A stretch of 64,000 nt of DNA from contig BSBG01000001.1 of the NCBI GenBank assembly GCA_030159235.1, positions 124,001-188,000 of the forward strand, written 5' to 3'. Numbering within the stretch: position 1 is the first letter of the stretch; each line of letters opens with the position of its first letter. This document shows positions 40,192 to 50,057 of this stretch, in pieces. The stretch is from Bacillus safensis. GTDB taxonomy: Bacteria > Bacillota > Bacilli > Bacillales > Bacillaceae. Both the position numbers and the translations under genes were made by a program. A model generated the notes under the pieces. The model was not told the DNA's origin. It did no database searches and was given only the letters and a program-made list of their open reading frames with translations.

Positions 40192-41214
40192 CTATTTCCT
40201 TGTTTGATATTCAATCCATTTTTGATAGCTTGAAGCGGCAGCAGAAAGCGGATAAATCAACCGGCATTTAGCAAGGAATAAGATCATTCGCTTTCGAGCC
40301 GTGAGCTTCGATGGTTCCACTTGTTTGACGGCATGTTGAAAAGCCTCGTGTGTCACCATTTCCCTCATGTGATCAAGCTTTTCCTGAATAGAAAGAGCAT
40401 TTTGGCTTTTCCATTCGTTGAGCATACAATGAAGCGTATGGTTGACGATAAAAAAGTCTAATGCTTTCTCATACAGAGAGATGTCATCATGTTCTTTTAA
40501 AAACAAGCGCTGTGCATGATAAAAGGTCAGTCCATGATGAAAATACTGCTTCTGATATCGCTGCACAATAGATGACAGATGAACCCTATAGTAATAAAGA
40601 GGCTCATGAACAAAAGCGATACGGCGAGATAAAGAGAAACAGCGCAGCGTCACATATTGATCTTCAATGTTCTCAAGCTCACCCCGCAGCGGAAATCGAA
40701 TGTGGTGTTCTTCCATAAAAGCTCGCCGATACAGCTTATTCCATGAGAATCCAGTCATATCTCCGTGTAATAACGCTTTGATTAAACTCGTTTTTTCAGC
40801 TGACCGCTCTTTTAACAGCGTCGATGATATGGTTCGTTTTGACTGCTCAAATTGAATCCAGTATTCACTGACCACAAGATCTGCGCCACTCATTTCGGCT
40901 TTTTCATACAAGGCTTCGCAGTAATGAGGTGCGAGAATATCATCTGAATCAATAAAGGCAAGATACGTCCCTTTTGCTTCTTCAATGCCCCGATTTCTCA
41001 CAGCCCCTAATCCTTGATTGGTTTGATGGATGACCCGAAAACGCTGATCTCGGGCGGCAAATGTTTCAAGCCATTCTCCGCTGTGATCTGTCGATCCATC
41101 ATTGACGAGAATGACTTCTATATCGGAAAAGCTTTGATCTGCAATCGATTGAAGGCATTGCTCCACATATTGACTCGTATTGTAAACTGCGACCAATAGA
41201 CTGATAGCTGGCAT
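40192..41214 (-). CDS. epsH: EpsH-type GT2 glycosyltransferase
   Basis: A 340-residue GT-A glycosyltransferase: SLLVAVYNTSQYVEQCL, VNDGSTDHSGEW, and the DxD-like FIDSDDILAP. Placed between epsG and epsI it is EpsH by position; EpsJ of B. subtilis belongs to the same family and no second copy is present. ATG 41214 has GGTGGGG upstream. Confidence 0.8.
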   Translation of the reverse strand: MPAISLLVAVYNTSQYVEQCLQSIADQSFSDIEVILVNDGSTDHSGEWLETFAARDQRFRVIHQTNQGLGAVRNRGIEEAKGTYLAFIDSDDILAPHYCEALYEKAEMSGADLVVSEYWIQFEQSKRTISSTLLKERSAEKTSLIKALLHGDMTGFSWNKLYRRAFMEEHHIRFPLRGELENIEDQYVTLRCFSLSRRIAFVHEPLYYYRVHLSSIVQRYQKQYFHHGLTFYHAQRLFLKEHDDISLYEKALDFFIVNHTLHCMLNEWKSQNALSIQEKLDHMREMVTHEAFQHAVKQVEPSKLTARKRMILFLAKCRLIYPLSAAASSYQKWIEYQTRK

Positions 41215-41241
41215 TACAGCATGCCCCACCTTTCTTCAAAT

Positions 41242-42345
41242 CTACTTTGTAAATATCGTTCTGTACGGTAAAACAGAAGAATCAAACGGCATCAGCATGA
41301 TGCTGTACAAAATATAGCAAACAGCAATCCCTACATACAAAAAAACATTAGACCGCTGATCGAAAATGCGTGTGAAATATGGTAGTAAAATGAGCTGATA
41401 CAAGCCAAAATAAATATGAAATCTTGCATAAATGACATCCTTTGTTGCAAGGATGCCAAACAAGAAACCAAGCAAGCAAAAATTCACAATGTAATCACTC
41501 TCAGGCGTCAGCTCACGAAGTCGTTTTCGATAAAAGAAAGCAAGCAGGAGCGGCAAAATCAAGACACCAATTTTTGTCACATTCATTCCATTTGTATTCG
41601 TTGTGAGCCATTCCTCGTAATGACCATATGAACTGCCTTGCAGCATCACCACAAACACCGAGACAAAACGGTCATAAAGAGCGGTTAAGCCTAAGAAAAC
41701 CATGCATAAAACCAGCATCATCCAAGACCACGACTTTGTTCTCACGATAAAATACACAGGAATCATGATCAGGGCTGATGAATGAAACAATGAACAGACA
41801 AGCACAAGCGGAAAGTATAATTTCCACTGACCATTGATCACCAGCCGAATGGCATAAAAAAGAATGGCTGCCACCATATACTGACGCATGCCATTAAACG
41901 ACGCATAATAATGAAAGGTCCCAAGAAACAGTAGCATACTAAGCTCAAAGGGACGGCCATATTGAATAAGCGTCTTGATGATAAAGAAATAGGTGATCGC
42001 CCCAATCGAGATATACATGATTTGCGGATCATGAGACAGTTGATTGAGCATCCATAAGATAAACGTAAACCCCGGATCGGTTGCGGCCTTATCCACACCG
42101 AACCCAAATATATGCCAAGGCCTTTCATAGTTGATGGAGAATTCATACATCTGTCCATATGTGACAAAATCGGTTCCTACTTTGTACCGAATACCAGAGA
42201 CAATACAAAGAAACAAAAACGGAAAAAACACCAGAAGCTTGTTAGGCCGCCATCCGCTTTGAATGGTATCATCACGCCTGCCGTAAAATGCGGCAAAGCT
42301 CGACCATAAATAGACCATGATCATGTTCACCATATAAACCGCCAT
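41242..42345 (-). CDS. epsG: EpsG-type polysaccharide polymerase
   Basis: A 367-residue membrane protein of the EpsG family with about ten hydrophobic segments. [20 protein letters not shown] and [16 protein letters not shown] are typical; the family polymerises the repeat units at the membrane (Wzy-like). AAGGAAGGG precedes the ATG. Confidence 0.9.
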   Translation of the reverse strand: MAVYMVNMIMVYLWSSFAAFYGRRDDTIQSGWRPNKLLVFFPFLFLCIVSGIRYKVGTDFVTYGQMYEFSINYERPWHIFGFGVDKAATDPGFTFILWMLNQLSHDPQIMYISIGAITYFFIIKTLIQYGRPFELSMLLFLGTFHYYASFNGMRQYMVAAILFYAIRLVINGQWKLYFPLVLVCSLFHSSALIMIPVYFIVRTKSWSWMMLVLCMVFLGLTALYDRFVSVFVVMLQGSSYGHYEEWLTTNTNGMNVTKIGVLILPLLLAFFYRKRLRELTPESDYIVNFCLLGFLFGILATKDVIYARFHIYFGLYQLILLPYFTRIFDQRSNVFLYVGIAVCYILYSIMLMPFDSSVLPYRTIFTK

Positions 42346-42359
42346 CTGCCCTTCCTTCC

Positions 42360-43490
42360 TTACATTCCATATACATTCATCACACGTGTAATATTCTGTT
42401 TCACATCAAATCCTCTTTGTTCAAGCTGAGAGGTAATGGTCTCTTGAAGAGGAGGCTCTGCATGATACGCTTCAAGCACCGCCTTCATCCATTCATGTGC
42501 AGAATCCCGCAGCGACATCCTTTTCACAAGTCCGCAGCCTAAATCCACTTCCTCCGTAATATGATCTGAAATCACACAAGGCAATCCCGAAGCCTGTGCT
42601 TCCACTAATACAAGCGGAAGACCTTCAAATAAGGAAGGCATGACAAATACATCAAATGCTTTCATATACTCCGGAACGTCTGATACGACGCCTGTAAAGA
42701 CAATATCCTCTAAAATACCTGCCTTCTTTGCATACGATTCGACGACTTGCTTCAGCGGTCCATCTCCTACTAGAACAAGCTGGAATGAAACCCCTTGCTT
42801 CTTTAAGGTTTGCGCCAGCTCCATAAAAAAAACGTGGTTTTTTTGCTCATGGAAACGTCCAATATGACCAATGACCATATTTTTTTCGTGAAGGTGAAGC
42901 TGCTTTTTGATCTCCTCCTTTTCGTCTAGTCCTGGCTGAAAAAAAAGGGATAAATCAATCCCATTTGGCAGGACTTCAACTCGTCCATGCTGCATTTTTT
43001 TCTCCCCAAATAAAAAGACACCCGCATCCTCGCCGCATGCAACAAGCTGGGTGGAAAACGCAAAGATCAGCTGGCGAAATCCTTTGAGCATCAGATGATC
43101 AAGCCAGTTTGGTGACTGTTTCCAAGCTGTATTATGTGAATGGCAAATGCGCACCTTCACACCCGCCAATTTCGCAGCAAGTGCGGAGAAGCCTGTTTGA
43201 AAATCAGTATGTGCATGTACTGCCTGATATGGTCCCGCTTGCTTAATCGTCTTTGTCAATGTTTTCACAAAAGCCACTGGAGAGGTCGACCCAATACTCG
43301 GGACGTAAAAAATGCGTCCCCCGAGCCGGCGAATTTCCTCATCATAATCACAGACGTCCTTTCGGTGGGCAACGAAATCAAATTGAAGGACATTCCTGTC
43401 GAGTGCACGATAGATGTTCATGATCATCGTCTCTGCTCCGCCGCGATTCATCCCTCCTACAATATGGAGTACACGCTTTGGCTCACTCAT
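42360..43490 (-). CDS. epsF: EpsF-type GT4 glycosyltransferase
   Basis: A 376-residue GT-B transferase: N-terminal [20 protein letters not shown], acceptor loop HSHNTAW, and C-terminal donor motif [19 protein letters not shown] with the EX7E glutamates. It overlaps epsE by 8 bases. GGGAGGGCG precedes the ATG. Confidence 0.93.
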   Translation of the reverse strand: MSEPKRVLHIVGGMNRGGAETMIMNIYRALDRNVLQFDFVAHRKDVCDYDEEIRRLGGRIFYVPSIGSTSPVAFVKTLTKTIKQAGPYQAVHAHTDFQTGFSALAAKLAGVKVRICHSHNTAWKQSPNWLDHLMLKGFRQLIFAFSTQLVACGEDAGVFLFGEKKMQHGRVEVLPNGIDLSLFFQPGLDEKEEIKKQLHLHEKNMVIGHIGRFHEQKNHVFFMELAQTLKKQGVSFQLVLVGDGPLKQVVESYAKKAGILEDIVFTGVVSDVPEYMKAFDVFVMPSLFEGLPLVLVEAQASGLPCVISDHITEEVDLGCGLVKRMSLRDSAHEWMKAVLEAYHAEPPLQETITSQLEQRGFDVKQNITRVMNVYGM

Positions 43491-44322
43491 CCCGAATCGC
43501 CCTCCCTTTCAACATAGACGTCTCCAGCTTCCGCCTGTGATAAAGTTTCATAATCTTCGGTGACAAACAGGCACGGACCACCGGCTTTAAAGCAAATAGA
43601 TAATCAACCGGCGACAATTTTAACAGCCAGCATGCTTTTAAGACGAGCCAGGCATTATCCATAGAATATCGGAACTTCCTTCGCTGAAAGGCCGCTTCAT
43701 CCTCTCTTACAAGATATAGCGGCTCTTGTAAATTAAAGCCTTTCCTCCCAGCAGCAAAAAAGCGGATCCAAAGATCGATATCTTCCATCCGCCTTGTTGT
43801 TTTCACAGAGCGATATCCATGTAAAGCCTTGTAAGCAGAAGCCCTCATCATAATGGTCCCATGACAAAAAGGAGTCCCTCTTGCCATCACCTTTCGATCA
43901 GGCTCCGAGACAAGTGCTCGCACACCCTTTGTTCCCGATTCATCAAAAACCGTCATTGCTGTACCGACCACATCATATTCAGGATGTGTATCGAGAAAAT
44001 GAACCTGTTTTTCTAAACGAACAGGCACCGATATATCGTCTCCATCCTGCCTTGCAATCAAGTCTCCCCTCGCTTCAGCTAGGCAGCGATTGAGACTGGC
44101 AGCGAGCCTTTGGTTTTGTTTATTACGGATAAGGCGAATTCTTTCAGGATTTCGATTTTTATAAGACAGCACTATCTCATAGGTGCCGTCTGTTGATGCG
44201 TCATCACATATGATGAGCTCCCAATTTTCATACGTTTGTTGAAGAATGGATTCAATGCTTTCTTCCACTGTCTCTTGGCAATTGTAGACGCCCATGATGA
44301 TAGACACCTTTGGCTTATGCAT
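43483..44322 (-). CDS. epsE: EpsE, GT2 glycosyltransferase and flagellar clutch
   Basis: A 279-residue family 2 glycosyltransferase: SIIMGVYNCQETVEESI, CDDASTDGT and ARQDGDDIS (DxD). In B. subtilis EpsE also disengages the flagellar rotor through FliG while polysaccharide is made. Overlaps epsD by 8 bases. Whether the clutch surface is kept was not judged. Confidence 0.92.
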   Translation of the reverse strand: MHKPKVSIIMGVYNCQETVEESIESILQQTYENWELIICDDASTDGTYEIVLSYKNRNPERIRLIRNKQNQRLAASLNRCLAEARGDLIARQDGDDISVPVRLEKQVHFLDTHPEYDVVGTAMTVFDESGTKGVRALVSEPDRKVMARGTPFCHGTIMMRASAYKALHGYRSVKTTRRMEDIDLWIRFFAAGRKGFNLQEPLYLVREDEAAFQRRKFRYSMDNAWLVLKACWLLKLSPVDYLFALKPVVRACLSPKIMKLYHRRKLETSMLKGRAIRDE

Positions 44323-45469
44323 GCTGTATCACCTTCTCTGCTTGATTCATATAGGTTGTATAAATTTCTTCCATGGCACTGATTGTCTGCTCCTCTGCAA
44401 ATGCATGAGCCATAGAACGCCCTGCTTTTCCCATGAGGGGCAGCTGATCCTTTTTGTGATAGAGCTGCTGTAAATAATCAGCTAAGCCATTCACATCTCG
44501 CGGTTTAACTAAGAAGCCATTGATTCCATGTTTGACAAGCTCACCATGCCCTCTATTTTCCGTTGCAATAACTGGTTTTTCCGCAGACATCGCTTCAAGC
44601 AGATTCATGCCGAGCCCTTCTCTCAGGCTCGTGGACACACATACATCGCTCATATGCATCCATTCCTCGATTTGTTTGCAAAAACCAGCAAAGCAGACAT
44701 GCTTGTCAAGATGGAGTTGGCGGGTAAGCTTTTCATAGTTTGCCCTCATTGTGCCTTCCCCAGCAAACACGATCTTCACATCTGGTATGTTCCTAGTTAG
44801 CTGCGCACATGCTTTGATAAGCATCCCTTGATTTTTATTGACATTCAATTCGCCAGCACATAGCACAATAAAATCTTCTGGAGAAAAGCCATAGACTGTG
44901 CGAAGACGCTGCTTCTCTTTTTCATCGACTGGTGCAAACCGTTTCATATCGACACCCATACCGGGAACATAATAGACGGATGCCCGCTCATTTGATAGAC
45001 GGTCTGCTCTATTAAAATCTTCTCCATTAATGGTGATCAGAGCGTCTGTATAGCTGGCGAGCCACCTCTCAATTGGATAATAGAGCAGCCAGTTTTGAAG
45101 CGGCGCCCCCTGCCAAAAGTGAAAGCCATGTGCCGTGTAAAGAACCTTCGTTCCTTGTTTCCGTGTGCTTTTGGCTGCGAGCCTGCCAATGACACCTCCC
45201 ATAGGGGTGTGGCAATGAATGAAATCATAGTGCTCTTTCGCTAACAGCTTCTTCAGCTCCACATACGCAAGTCGGTTGCGTACATGAAAAGGAGAGCGCT
45301 GAATCGGAATTAAGTGAGCTTGATCCACATAGGGCAGCTCCAGCTGACCATTTGCCGCTGTGTGCACTTCCCAGCCTTGCTCCTGAAACCACCGGAAATA
45401 TGGGAGATGAAATGCTTTAAAATGATAATCAACCGTTGCGCAAAACAAGATTTTTTTCTTCATTGGCAA
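44315..45469 (-). CDS. epsD: EpsD-type GT4 glycosyltransferase
   Basis: A 384-residue GT-B transferase beginning KKKILFCATVDYHFKAF, nearly the B. subtilis EpsD N-terminus, with the donor-site motif SLREGLGMNLLEAMSAEKPV. It overlaps the end of epsC by 41 bases. The start is TTG 45469 (GAGG 6 bases upstream) or ATG 45463. Confidence 0.93.
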   Translation of the reverse strand: MPMKKKILFCATVDYHFKAFHLPYFRWFQEQGWEVHTAANGQLELPYVDQAHLIPIQRSPFHVRNRLAYVELKKLLAKEHYDFIHCHTPMGGVIGRLAAKSTRKQGTKVLYTAHGFHFWQGAPLQNWLLYYPIERWLASYTDALITINGEDFNRADRLSNERASVYYVPGMGVDMKRFAPVDEKEKQRLRTVYGFSPEDFIVLCAGELNVNKNQGMLIKACAQLTRNIPDVKIVFAGEGTMRANYEKLTRQLHLDKHVCFAGFCKQIEEWMHMSDVCVSTSLREGLGMNLLEAMSAEKPVIATENRGHGELVKHGINGFLVKPRDVNGLADYLQQLYHKKDQLPLMGKAGRSMAHAFAEEQTISAMEEIYTTYMNQAEKVIQHA

Positions 45470-47303
45470 GCGGTTCCTCCTCTCGTTTCATCTGATCGGA
45501 CAACAGCTCTTGTGATTCAATGGCAGCAAATAATGCTTGTCTCATTTGCTCCTCACTCATCATGTCAAATTCATGGATAAAACGATTCAGCACATACGGA
45601 TCACCATCCAACGCATGGCCGATATGAATTTTCGGAAAAATTTGTTCCTGTGCTTTTTCATGCTGGTTGAGTAATTCCTCGTACATTTTTTCCCCAGGGC
45701 GAATGCCTGTGAAAGTGATCGGAATCTGGTCTGTGGTGTAGCCTGAGAGGTGAATGAGGTTTTCTGCGAGGTCAACGATTTTTACTGGCTCCCCCATATC
45801 TAATACAAAAATCTGTCTTCCTTCTGCCAGTGCACCTGCCTGTATCACAAGCCTTGATGCTTCTGGAATGGTCATAAAATATCTGGTCATGGCTGGGTGG
45901 GTGACCGTCACCGGCCCGCCTTGTTCAATTTGTTTCTTAAAAATAGGGATGACGCTTCCCCTGCTCCCGAGTACATTTCCAAATCGAACGGCGACAAATT
46001 TTGTTTCGCTGTCTGCCCCCATTTGCATGATCAGCATTTCAGCAAACCGTTTTGTCGCTCCCATCACATTGGCAGGGTTGACCGCTTTGTCAGATGAGAT
46101 GAGGACGAATGTTTCAATGCCATGCTCGTGTGCGGCTTCTGCGACATTTTTTGTCCCGATAATATTGTTTTTCACTGCTTCTTTCGGACTGATCTCCATG
46201 AGCGGGACATGCTTATGTGCCGCAGCATGATAAATCATATCCGGTTGAAACTGACCAACGATTTCGCTCATTTTCTGTTTATCTTGAATATCCGCAATTT
46301 GTGGATAGAGACTGATGCTGCCCCCATATAATTCTTTCAGCTCTAGTAAAATAGAATGAATGCTAAATTCTCCATGTCCCACAAGTACAATCGCTTGAGG
46401 AGCAAATACACATATTTGACGGCAGATTTCTGACCCAATCGATCCGCCTGCCCCTGTGACCATGATCGTTTTTCCCTTTAAATGTACAGATAGACGGCTC
46501 GTATCTAATTGAATCGGTTCTCTCCCTAGTAAATCCTCTGGCTGTACATCCCGTAATTGATTCAGGGCATGGGTTCCCTTTAGAATCTGATCCATTTCCG
46601 GCATGATCTGTGTTTTGACTCCGGTCGCTACACACTCCTTATATAGCCCTTTTAAGGTATGGCTGCTTTTGGACGGAATGGCGATGATGATCTTCTGAAT
46701 ATCCATCATCACAACAGCTGTTTGAATATGTTCTTTTCCCCCTATGACGGGCAGTCCCATGATTTCAAGCTTATGCTTCGTCTTGTCATCATCTATGAAG
46801 GCAACTGGCTCAATATGTACATCACTCGATTGCTGAAGCTGACGAACGAGCATAGTCCCCGCTGATCCGGCACCAATAATTAATGCCCGCTCCTTTTCTG
46901 CCTGAAGCCGCTTTGCCCCATCATGAAATAGTCTAGAAGCCATACGAGATGCACCGATGAATAAGACATGGAAAAGCCACACGATGAATAAAAACCGAAA
47001 TGGCCATGTCTGCACGAAAAGGTACAATATCGTCATTGAAAATAAAAAAGAACACACAAAGGTCTTCATTAAAGAAAATAATTCTCTTACCCCTGTATAA
47101 GCCCATACTTGCTTGTACACATGAAACATGCAGGCAAATATATGGTGGCCAATGAGCAGACTGAGCGAAGAAATGGCGAGCATTTCAAATGTATAAACGG
47201 TTAAGGCCGCCTCTTGGACAAATTGAAAGCCAAAAAAGACGGCAACTAAGATGAGATATGAATCTAGTGCCACGATAATTGATAATCTTTGGGCGTAAGT
47301 CAA
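45429..47303 (-). CDS. epsC: EpsC, UDP-sugar 4,6-dehydratase
   Basis: A 624-residue PglF/FlaA1-type protein: four N-terminal membrane helices, a first Rossmann domain (IIGAGSAGTMLVRQLQ) and a second dehydratase domain from about residue 280 with MVTGAGGSIGSEICRQI. The usual Tyr-x-x-x-Lys is replaced by SSDKAVNPANVMGATK (Met for Tyr), as is normal for this long subfamily. TTG start at 47303 follows GGGGGAGGAG. The EAR RNA element lies between it and epsB. Confidence 0.94.
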   Translation of the reverse strand: MTYAQRLSIIVALDSYLILVAVFFGFQFVQEAALTVYTFEMLAISSLSLLIGHHIFACMFHVYKQVWAYTGVRELFSLMKTFVCSFLFSMTILYLFVQTWPFRFLFIVWLFHVLFIGASRMASRLFHDGAKRLQAEKERALIIGAGSAGTMLVRQLQQSSDVHIEPVAFIDDDKTKHKLEIMGLPVIGGKEHIQTAVVMMDIQKIIIAIPSKSSHTLKGLYKECVATGVKTQIMPEMDQILKGTHALNQLRDVQPEDLLGREPIQLDTSRLSVHLKGKTIMVTGAGGSIGSEICRQICVFAPQAIVLVGHGEFSIHSILLELKELYGGSISLYPQIADIQDKQKMSEIVGQFQPDMIYHAAAHKHVPLMEISPKEAVKNNIIGTKNVAEAAHEHGIETFVLISSDKAVNPANVMGATKRFAEMLIMQMGADSETKFVAVRFGNVLGSRGSVIPIFKKQIEQGGPVTVTHPAMTRYFMTIPEASRLVIQAGALAEGRQIFVLDMGEPVKIVDLAENLIHLSGYTTDQIPITFTGIRPGEKMYEELLNQHEKAQEQIFPKIHIGHALDGDPYVLNRFIHEFDMMSEEQMRQALFAAIESQELLSDQMKREEEPLANEEKNLVLRNG

Positions 47304-47329
47304 CGCTCCTCCCCCTTTTTCAACATCAC

Positions 47330-47462
47330 TAATATTACGTCAACTGGGCATCAAACCCATCCTCACACCCCACTACTGATGACGAGCATCTAAGGCACTA
47401 GTTATGCCCACAGCAGGATCGAGTGCCTCCATTGTTAAAGATTAGGAGACATCACCTATCAA
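47330..47462 (-). ncRNA. EAR element (eps-associated antitermination RNA)
   Basis: The 165-base epsB-epsC gap holds an interleaved fold: GGCACT (plus 47394-47399) pairs with AGTGCC (47422-47427), and TGGGCAT (47345-47351) pairs with ATGCCCA (47404-47410), the latter arm lying between the two arms of the former, so it is a pseudoknot. The EAR RNA sits in exactly this gap in B. subtilis and lets polymerase pass terminators inside the long eps operon. Edges are approximate. Confidence 0.88.
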
Positions 47463-47468
47463 TCTCTT

Positions 47469-48152
47469 TTAATACATATACAGCCTGCCCTTTTTCTCTT
47501 TCTTGCCATTTAGCATAGCTCCAAGCAGTTTACCTGTTGTTCCTTCTAATACTTCTTTTGATTTCTTCACAGCAGCGATCTTTGTTTTGCCGCTTAATAC
47601 AACGAGAATGCTCCCATCCGTCCGGTTCGCCAGAATCTTTGCATCTGCAACTGGCAGAAGCGGCGCGGAATCCACGATCACCATGTCATATTGCTGTTCA
47701 ATTTCATAAAATAGCTGTTTCATCACAGAAGAGGAGAGCAGTTCTGCTGGATTCGGCGGAATTGTTCCGCTCGGAAGCAGCTCTAAATATTCAATCGGTG
47801 TAGGTAAAATGGCTTCCTCCAAGCTGCAATTATTTAATAGCACATTCGTCAAACCAGTATGATAGCTCAGATCAAAATATTCATGAACGGCCGGCTTTCG
47901 TAAATCAGCATCCACGAGCAGCACCCGCTTTTTCTGTTGTGCAAAAACAGCTGCTAAGTTTGCAGCCGTAAATGATTTCCCTTCCTTCGGTAAGGAGGAT
48001 GTCACCAATATGGATTTCAGCCTTGTTTGGATCGATGTGAATTCAATGTTTGTTCGGATCGTACGGAATTGTTCCGCAATAACAGAGTGAGGATTTAATA
48101 CAGAAATACACGATAAATCTCTCTTTTCTCTTTTCTTCCTCTTAAAGATCAA
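47469..48152 (-). CDS. epsB: EpsB, bacterial tyrosine kinase
   Basis: A 227-residue BY-kinase: Walker [17 protein letters not shown], Walker A' [10 protein letters not shown], Walker [16 protein letters not shown], and a C-terminal tail with two Tyr (GRLYMY, residues 225 and 227) that are the autophosphorylation sites in B. subtilis EpsB. It works with the EpsA modulator and overlaps epsA by 11 bases. Confidence 0.94.
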   Translation of the reverse strand: MIFKRKKREKRDLSCISVLNPHSVIAEQFRTIRTNIEFTSIQTRLKSILVTSSLPKEGKSFTAANLAAVFAQQKKRVLLVDADLRKPAVHEYFDLSYHTGLTNVLLNNCSLEEAILPTPIEYLELLPSGTIPPNPAELLSSSVMKQLFYEIEQQYDMVIVDSAPLLPVADAKILANRTDGSILVVLSGKTKIAAVKKSKEVLEGTTGKLLGAMLNGKKEKKGRLYMY

Positions 48153-48873
48153 TGTTCTGTCCTCCCGTTATGACGGACTGCTTGTCTTTTTTGGCCCTCC
48201 TGTCTGTCTGCATTTGATAGACACTGCCGAGCGACGGCAATCCGATCTCTTCTCTTATTTGATGTGTTCGTTTTACAGTATCATCGAGTAAATTCATTAA
48301 GAAAATGAGTGTCATTCCTCCTAATAATGAGGCGCCTAGTGCCAGAACGATATGAACGAATTTCCTTGAATTCAGCAGAATCGTGTTAGACAGCTTGGCT
48401 TCAGACAAAACATTAATGCGATCCATATTCATGGTTTTTTTGATTTCTTCTTGCAGCACCTCTGTTGCGGTATTCGCAATTGCGACTGCCTTCGCGCGAT
48501 CCTCATCCTGTACAGAAATATTAATGACCTCTGACTCATTTTCTGTACTTGTGGCAATTTTGTGTTTTAATCCTTCAGCTGACTCTGTGAGCTGAAGTGT
48601 TTCTTTTACTTTTTCAGTGACGATTGGGCTTTTTAATAAAACTTGAAAGGTACGTGTATATTGAAGGTTCATCTGAATATCGTTTAAATTTGCTTGTGCG
48701 TCCTTGCTGCGTTTATGAACAAGAATTTGAGTGGTTGCCTGATATACAGGAGTCGAGACATAGAACTGATAGTAGGCTGAAATACCAGTTACGATCAGGA
48801 CAATCAGGATCAGAAGGGCCATTTTCTCTTTAATGACAGAAAACAGCTGCTTAAAACCTATATTCTCATTCAT
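48142..48873 (-). CDS. epsA: EpsA, tyrosine kinase modulator / Wzz-type protein
   Basis: A 243-residue protein with two membrane helices (about 17-37 and 171-193) enclosing an extracellular Wzz domain ([21 protein letters not shown]). The C-terminal cytoplasmic tail activates EpsB. GGGAGG precedes the ATG. First gene of the eps operon. Confidence 0.93.
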   Translation of the reverse strand: MNENIGFKQLFSVIKEKMALLILIVLIVTGISAYYQFYVSTPVYQATTQILVHKRSKDAQANLNDIQMNLQYTRTFQVLLKSPIVTEKVKETLQLTESAEGLKHKIATSTENESEVINISVQDEDRAKAVAIANTATEVLQEEIKKTMNMDRINVLSEAKLSNTILLNSRKFVHIVLALGASLLGGMTLIFLMNLLDDTVKRTHQIREEIGLPSLGSVYQMQTDRRAKKDKQSVITGGQNIDL

Positions 48874-48933
48874 AGATACCTCCCGACTTCATCATAAAAA
48901 GGTTATATATGGTTTCTTTTTGTTAATGATTGG

Positions 48934-49060
48934 ATTATAAAAGATAATACCCGCAAAGAAAAATGTCATAATAGGTCTTATAGTTCTTTTTAAAGAACGA
49001 AATCGTTCGTTTTCTTTTATTTACTTCCTGTTTCTTACGTTTTTGAATTTTATAAAGAAC
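48934..49060. promoter_or_regulatory. eps/slrR control region with SinR-type sites
   Basis: GTTCTTT (48983-48989) and AAAGAAC (48992-48998) form a 7-base inverted repeat with a 2-base spacer, matching the SinR heptamer GTTCTYT in both orientations; a third AAAGAAC lies at 49054-49060. A minus-strand TATAAT (plus 48934-48939) is the likely epsA -10 box, with a weak -35, as expected for a repressed promoter. Confidence 0.75.
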
Positions 49061-49130
49061 AATTTATTTCTTATAATGAACGAAAAGGTCGCAGAACGAT
49101 TCGCCGAGGAGAAGGGAGATCATTGATCGA

Positions 49131-49601
49131 ATGATAGGCAAGGTGATACGCATTTACCGAAAGAGGAAAGGATACTCGATCCAACAGCTGGCTGAAGCTG
49201 CTCATGTTTCTAAGTCCTATTTGAGCAAAATTGAGCGTGGTGTCCACAGGAATCCATCTGTCCAATTCTTAAAAAAAGTATCCTCTTCACTAGAAATTGA
49301 TTTACAAGAACTGTTTGATGCAGAGACGATGATGTTTCATCACTCTGAGGGTGGTGAACACGAATGGCGGGAGCATATCGTCAATGCCGTTCAATCCGGT
49401 ATGCCTAAAGAAGAGCTCTATCAGCTGCTCCAAACCTACCGAAAGGAGCAGGAAGAAAAGACGCTACATGTCACCAATAGAAAACTGACCGATTCAAATA
49501 TCACAGAGTGGAAGCGTCTAATGAGTGAAGCGAAGGCGATCGGCTTAAGCATCGAGGAAGTCAAGGCATTCCTCACCAGCATGGGAGAACGCCGAGCGTA
49601 A
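49131..49601 (+). CDS. slrR: SlrR, biofilm switch regulator
   Basis: A 156-residue SinR paralogue: N-terminal XRE helix-turn-helix (SIQQLAEAAHVSKSYLSKIE) and a C-terminal SinI/SinR-type dimerisation segment (ITEWKRLMSEAKAIGLSIEE). SlrR forms a complex with SinR and turns off motility and autolysin genes while derepressing eps. It is divergent from epsA, as in B. subtilis. A plus-strand TATAAT lies at 49072-49077. GGAG is 12 bases from the ATG, a weak site. Confidence 0.92.
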   Translation: MIGKVIRIYRKRKGYSIQQLAEAAHVSKSYLSKIERGVHRNPSVQFLKKVSSSLEIDLQELFDAETMMFHHSEGGEHEWREHIVNAVQSGMPKEELYQLLQTYRKEQEEKTLHVTNRKLTDSNITEWKRLMSEAKAIGLSIEEVKAFLTSMGERRA

Positions 49602-49651
49602 GTCTTTCAGGAAGAATCAAATTGCGGGGAGAGGCGTTTGACGCTTCGACG

Positions 49652-49688
49652 AAAAAGAGCCTTTGATCCATGAAAGGCTCTTTTTTTT
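49652..49688 (+). terminator. Terminator between slrR and the holin-like gene
   Basis: AAAGAGCCTTT and AAAGGCTCTTT pair with an 8-base loop and a following T-run on the plus strand; A-run on the other side lets it serve the convergent holin gene as well. Confidence 0.88.
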
Positions 49689-49692
49689 AAAC

Positions 49693-49917
49693 TTATTCTT
49701 CTTTTTTTGTTCGTGCTTTTTTCGTTATATCATTGTTTTTCCAATAGGCCCATAGTGATGTAATTCCAAGAAAGGCTAACGTGATGAATTGCTGAACGCC
49801 TTCTTCATCAATAGGAATTGGGCTTTTCCCCGCAGCGGTAAGCGCACTGTTAACAAGTGCCAGTAAAAGTAACACAAGCCTTGCAATCGTACCTGCACTG
49901 ATTTTTTGAACCTTCAA
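49693..49917 (-). CDS. Orphan SPP1-type phage holin-like protein
   Basis: A 74-residue protein with two hydrophobic segments (about 11-30 and 42-60) and a charged C-terminus (NNDITKKARTKKEE). The pattern TIARLVLLLLALVNSALTAAGKSPIPID matches holins of the SPP1/XhlB type, quoted in part as LLALVNSALTAAGKSPIP. No endolysin, XhlA or other phage gene is adjacent, so it is a relic or a domesticated pore protein. TTG start after GGGAGGGG. Confidence 0.72.
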   Translation of the reverse strand: MKVQKISAGTIARLVLLLLALVNSALTAAGKSPIPIDEEGVQQFITLAFLGITSLWAYWKNNDITKKARTKKEE

Positions 49918-50010
49918 CTATAACCCCTCCCTTTCCTCTTCACACGGGCGGTACTGCTCGTTCTCTCTCATATGTATGCAAAAGCCGAATGAATAGAAGA
50001 ACAAATCAAA

Positions 50011-50052
50011 AAAAGAGACATCATTCCTATATGCGGAATGATGCCTCTTTCA
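50011..50052 (-). terminator. Terminator of the siderophore uptake operon
   Basis: AAGAGACATCATTCC and GGAATGATGCCTCTT form a long stem with a single mismatch; on the minus strand a T-run follows. Confidence 0.88.
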
Positions 50053-50057
50053 TTTTG

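Noticed and set aside
45754-46230. A 158-codon plus-strand open frame inside epsC
   Set aside because: Antisense to a conserved dehydratase domain, with no ribosome site or recognisable domain.
49693-49917. Edge of a prophage
   Set aside because: No integrase, structural, lysin or attachment-site sequence is seen on either side.
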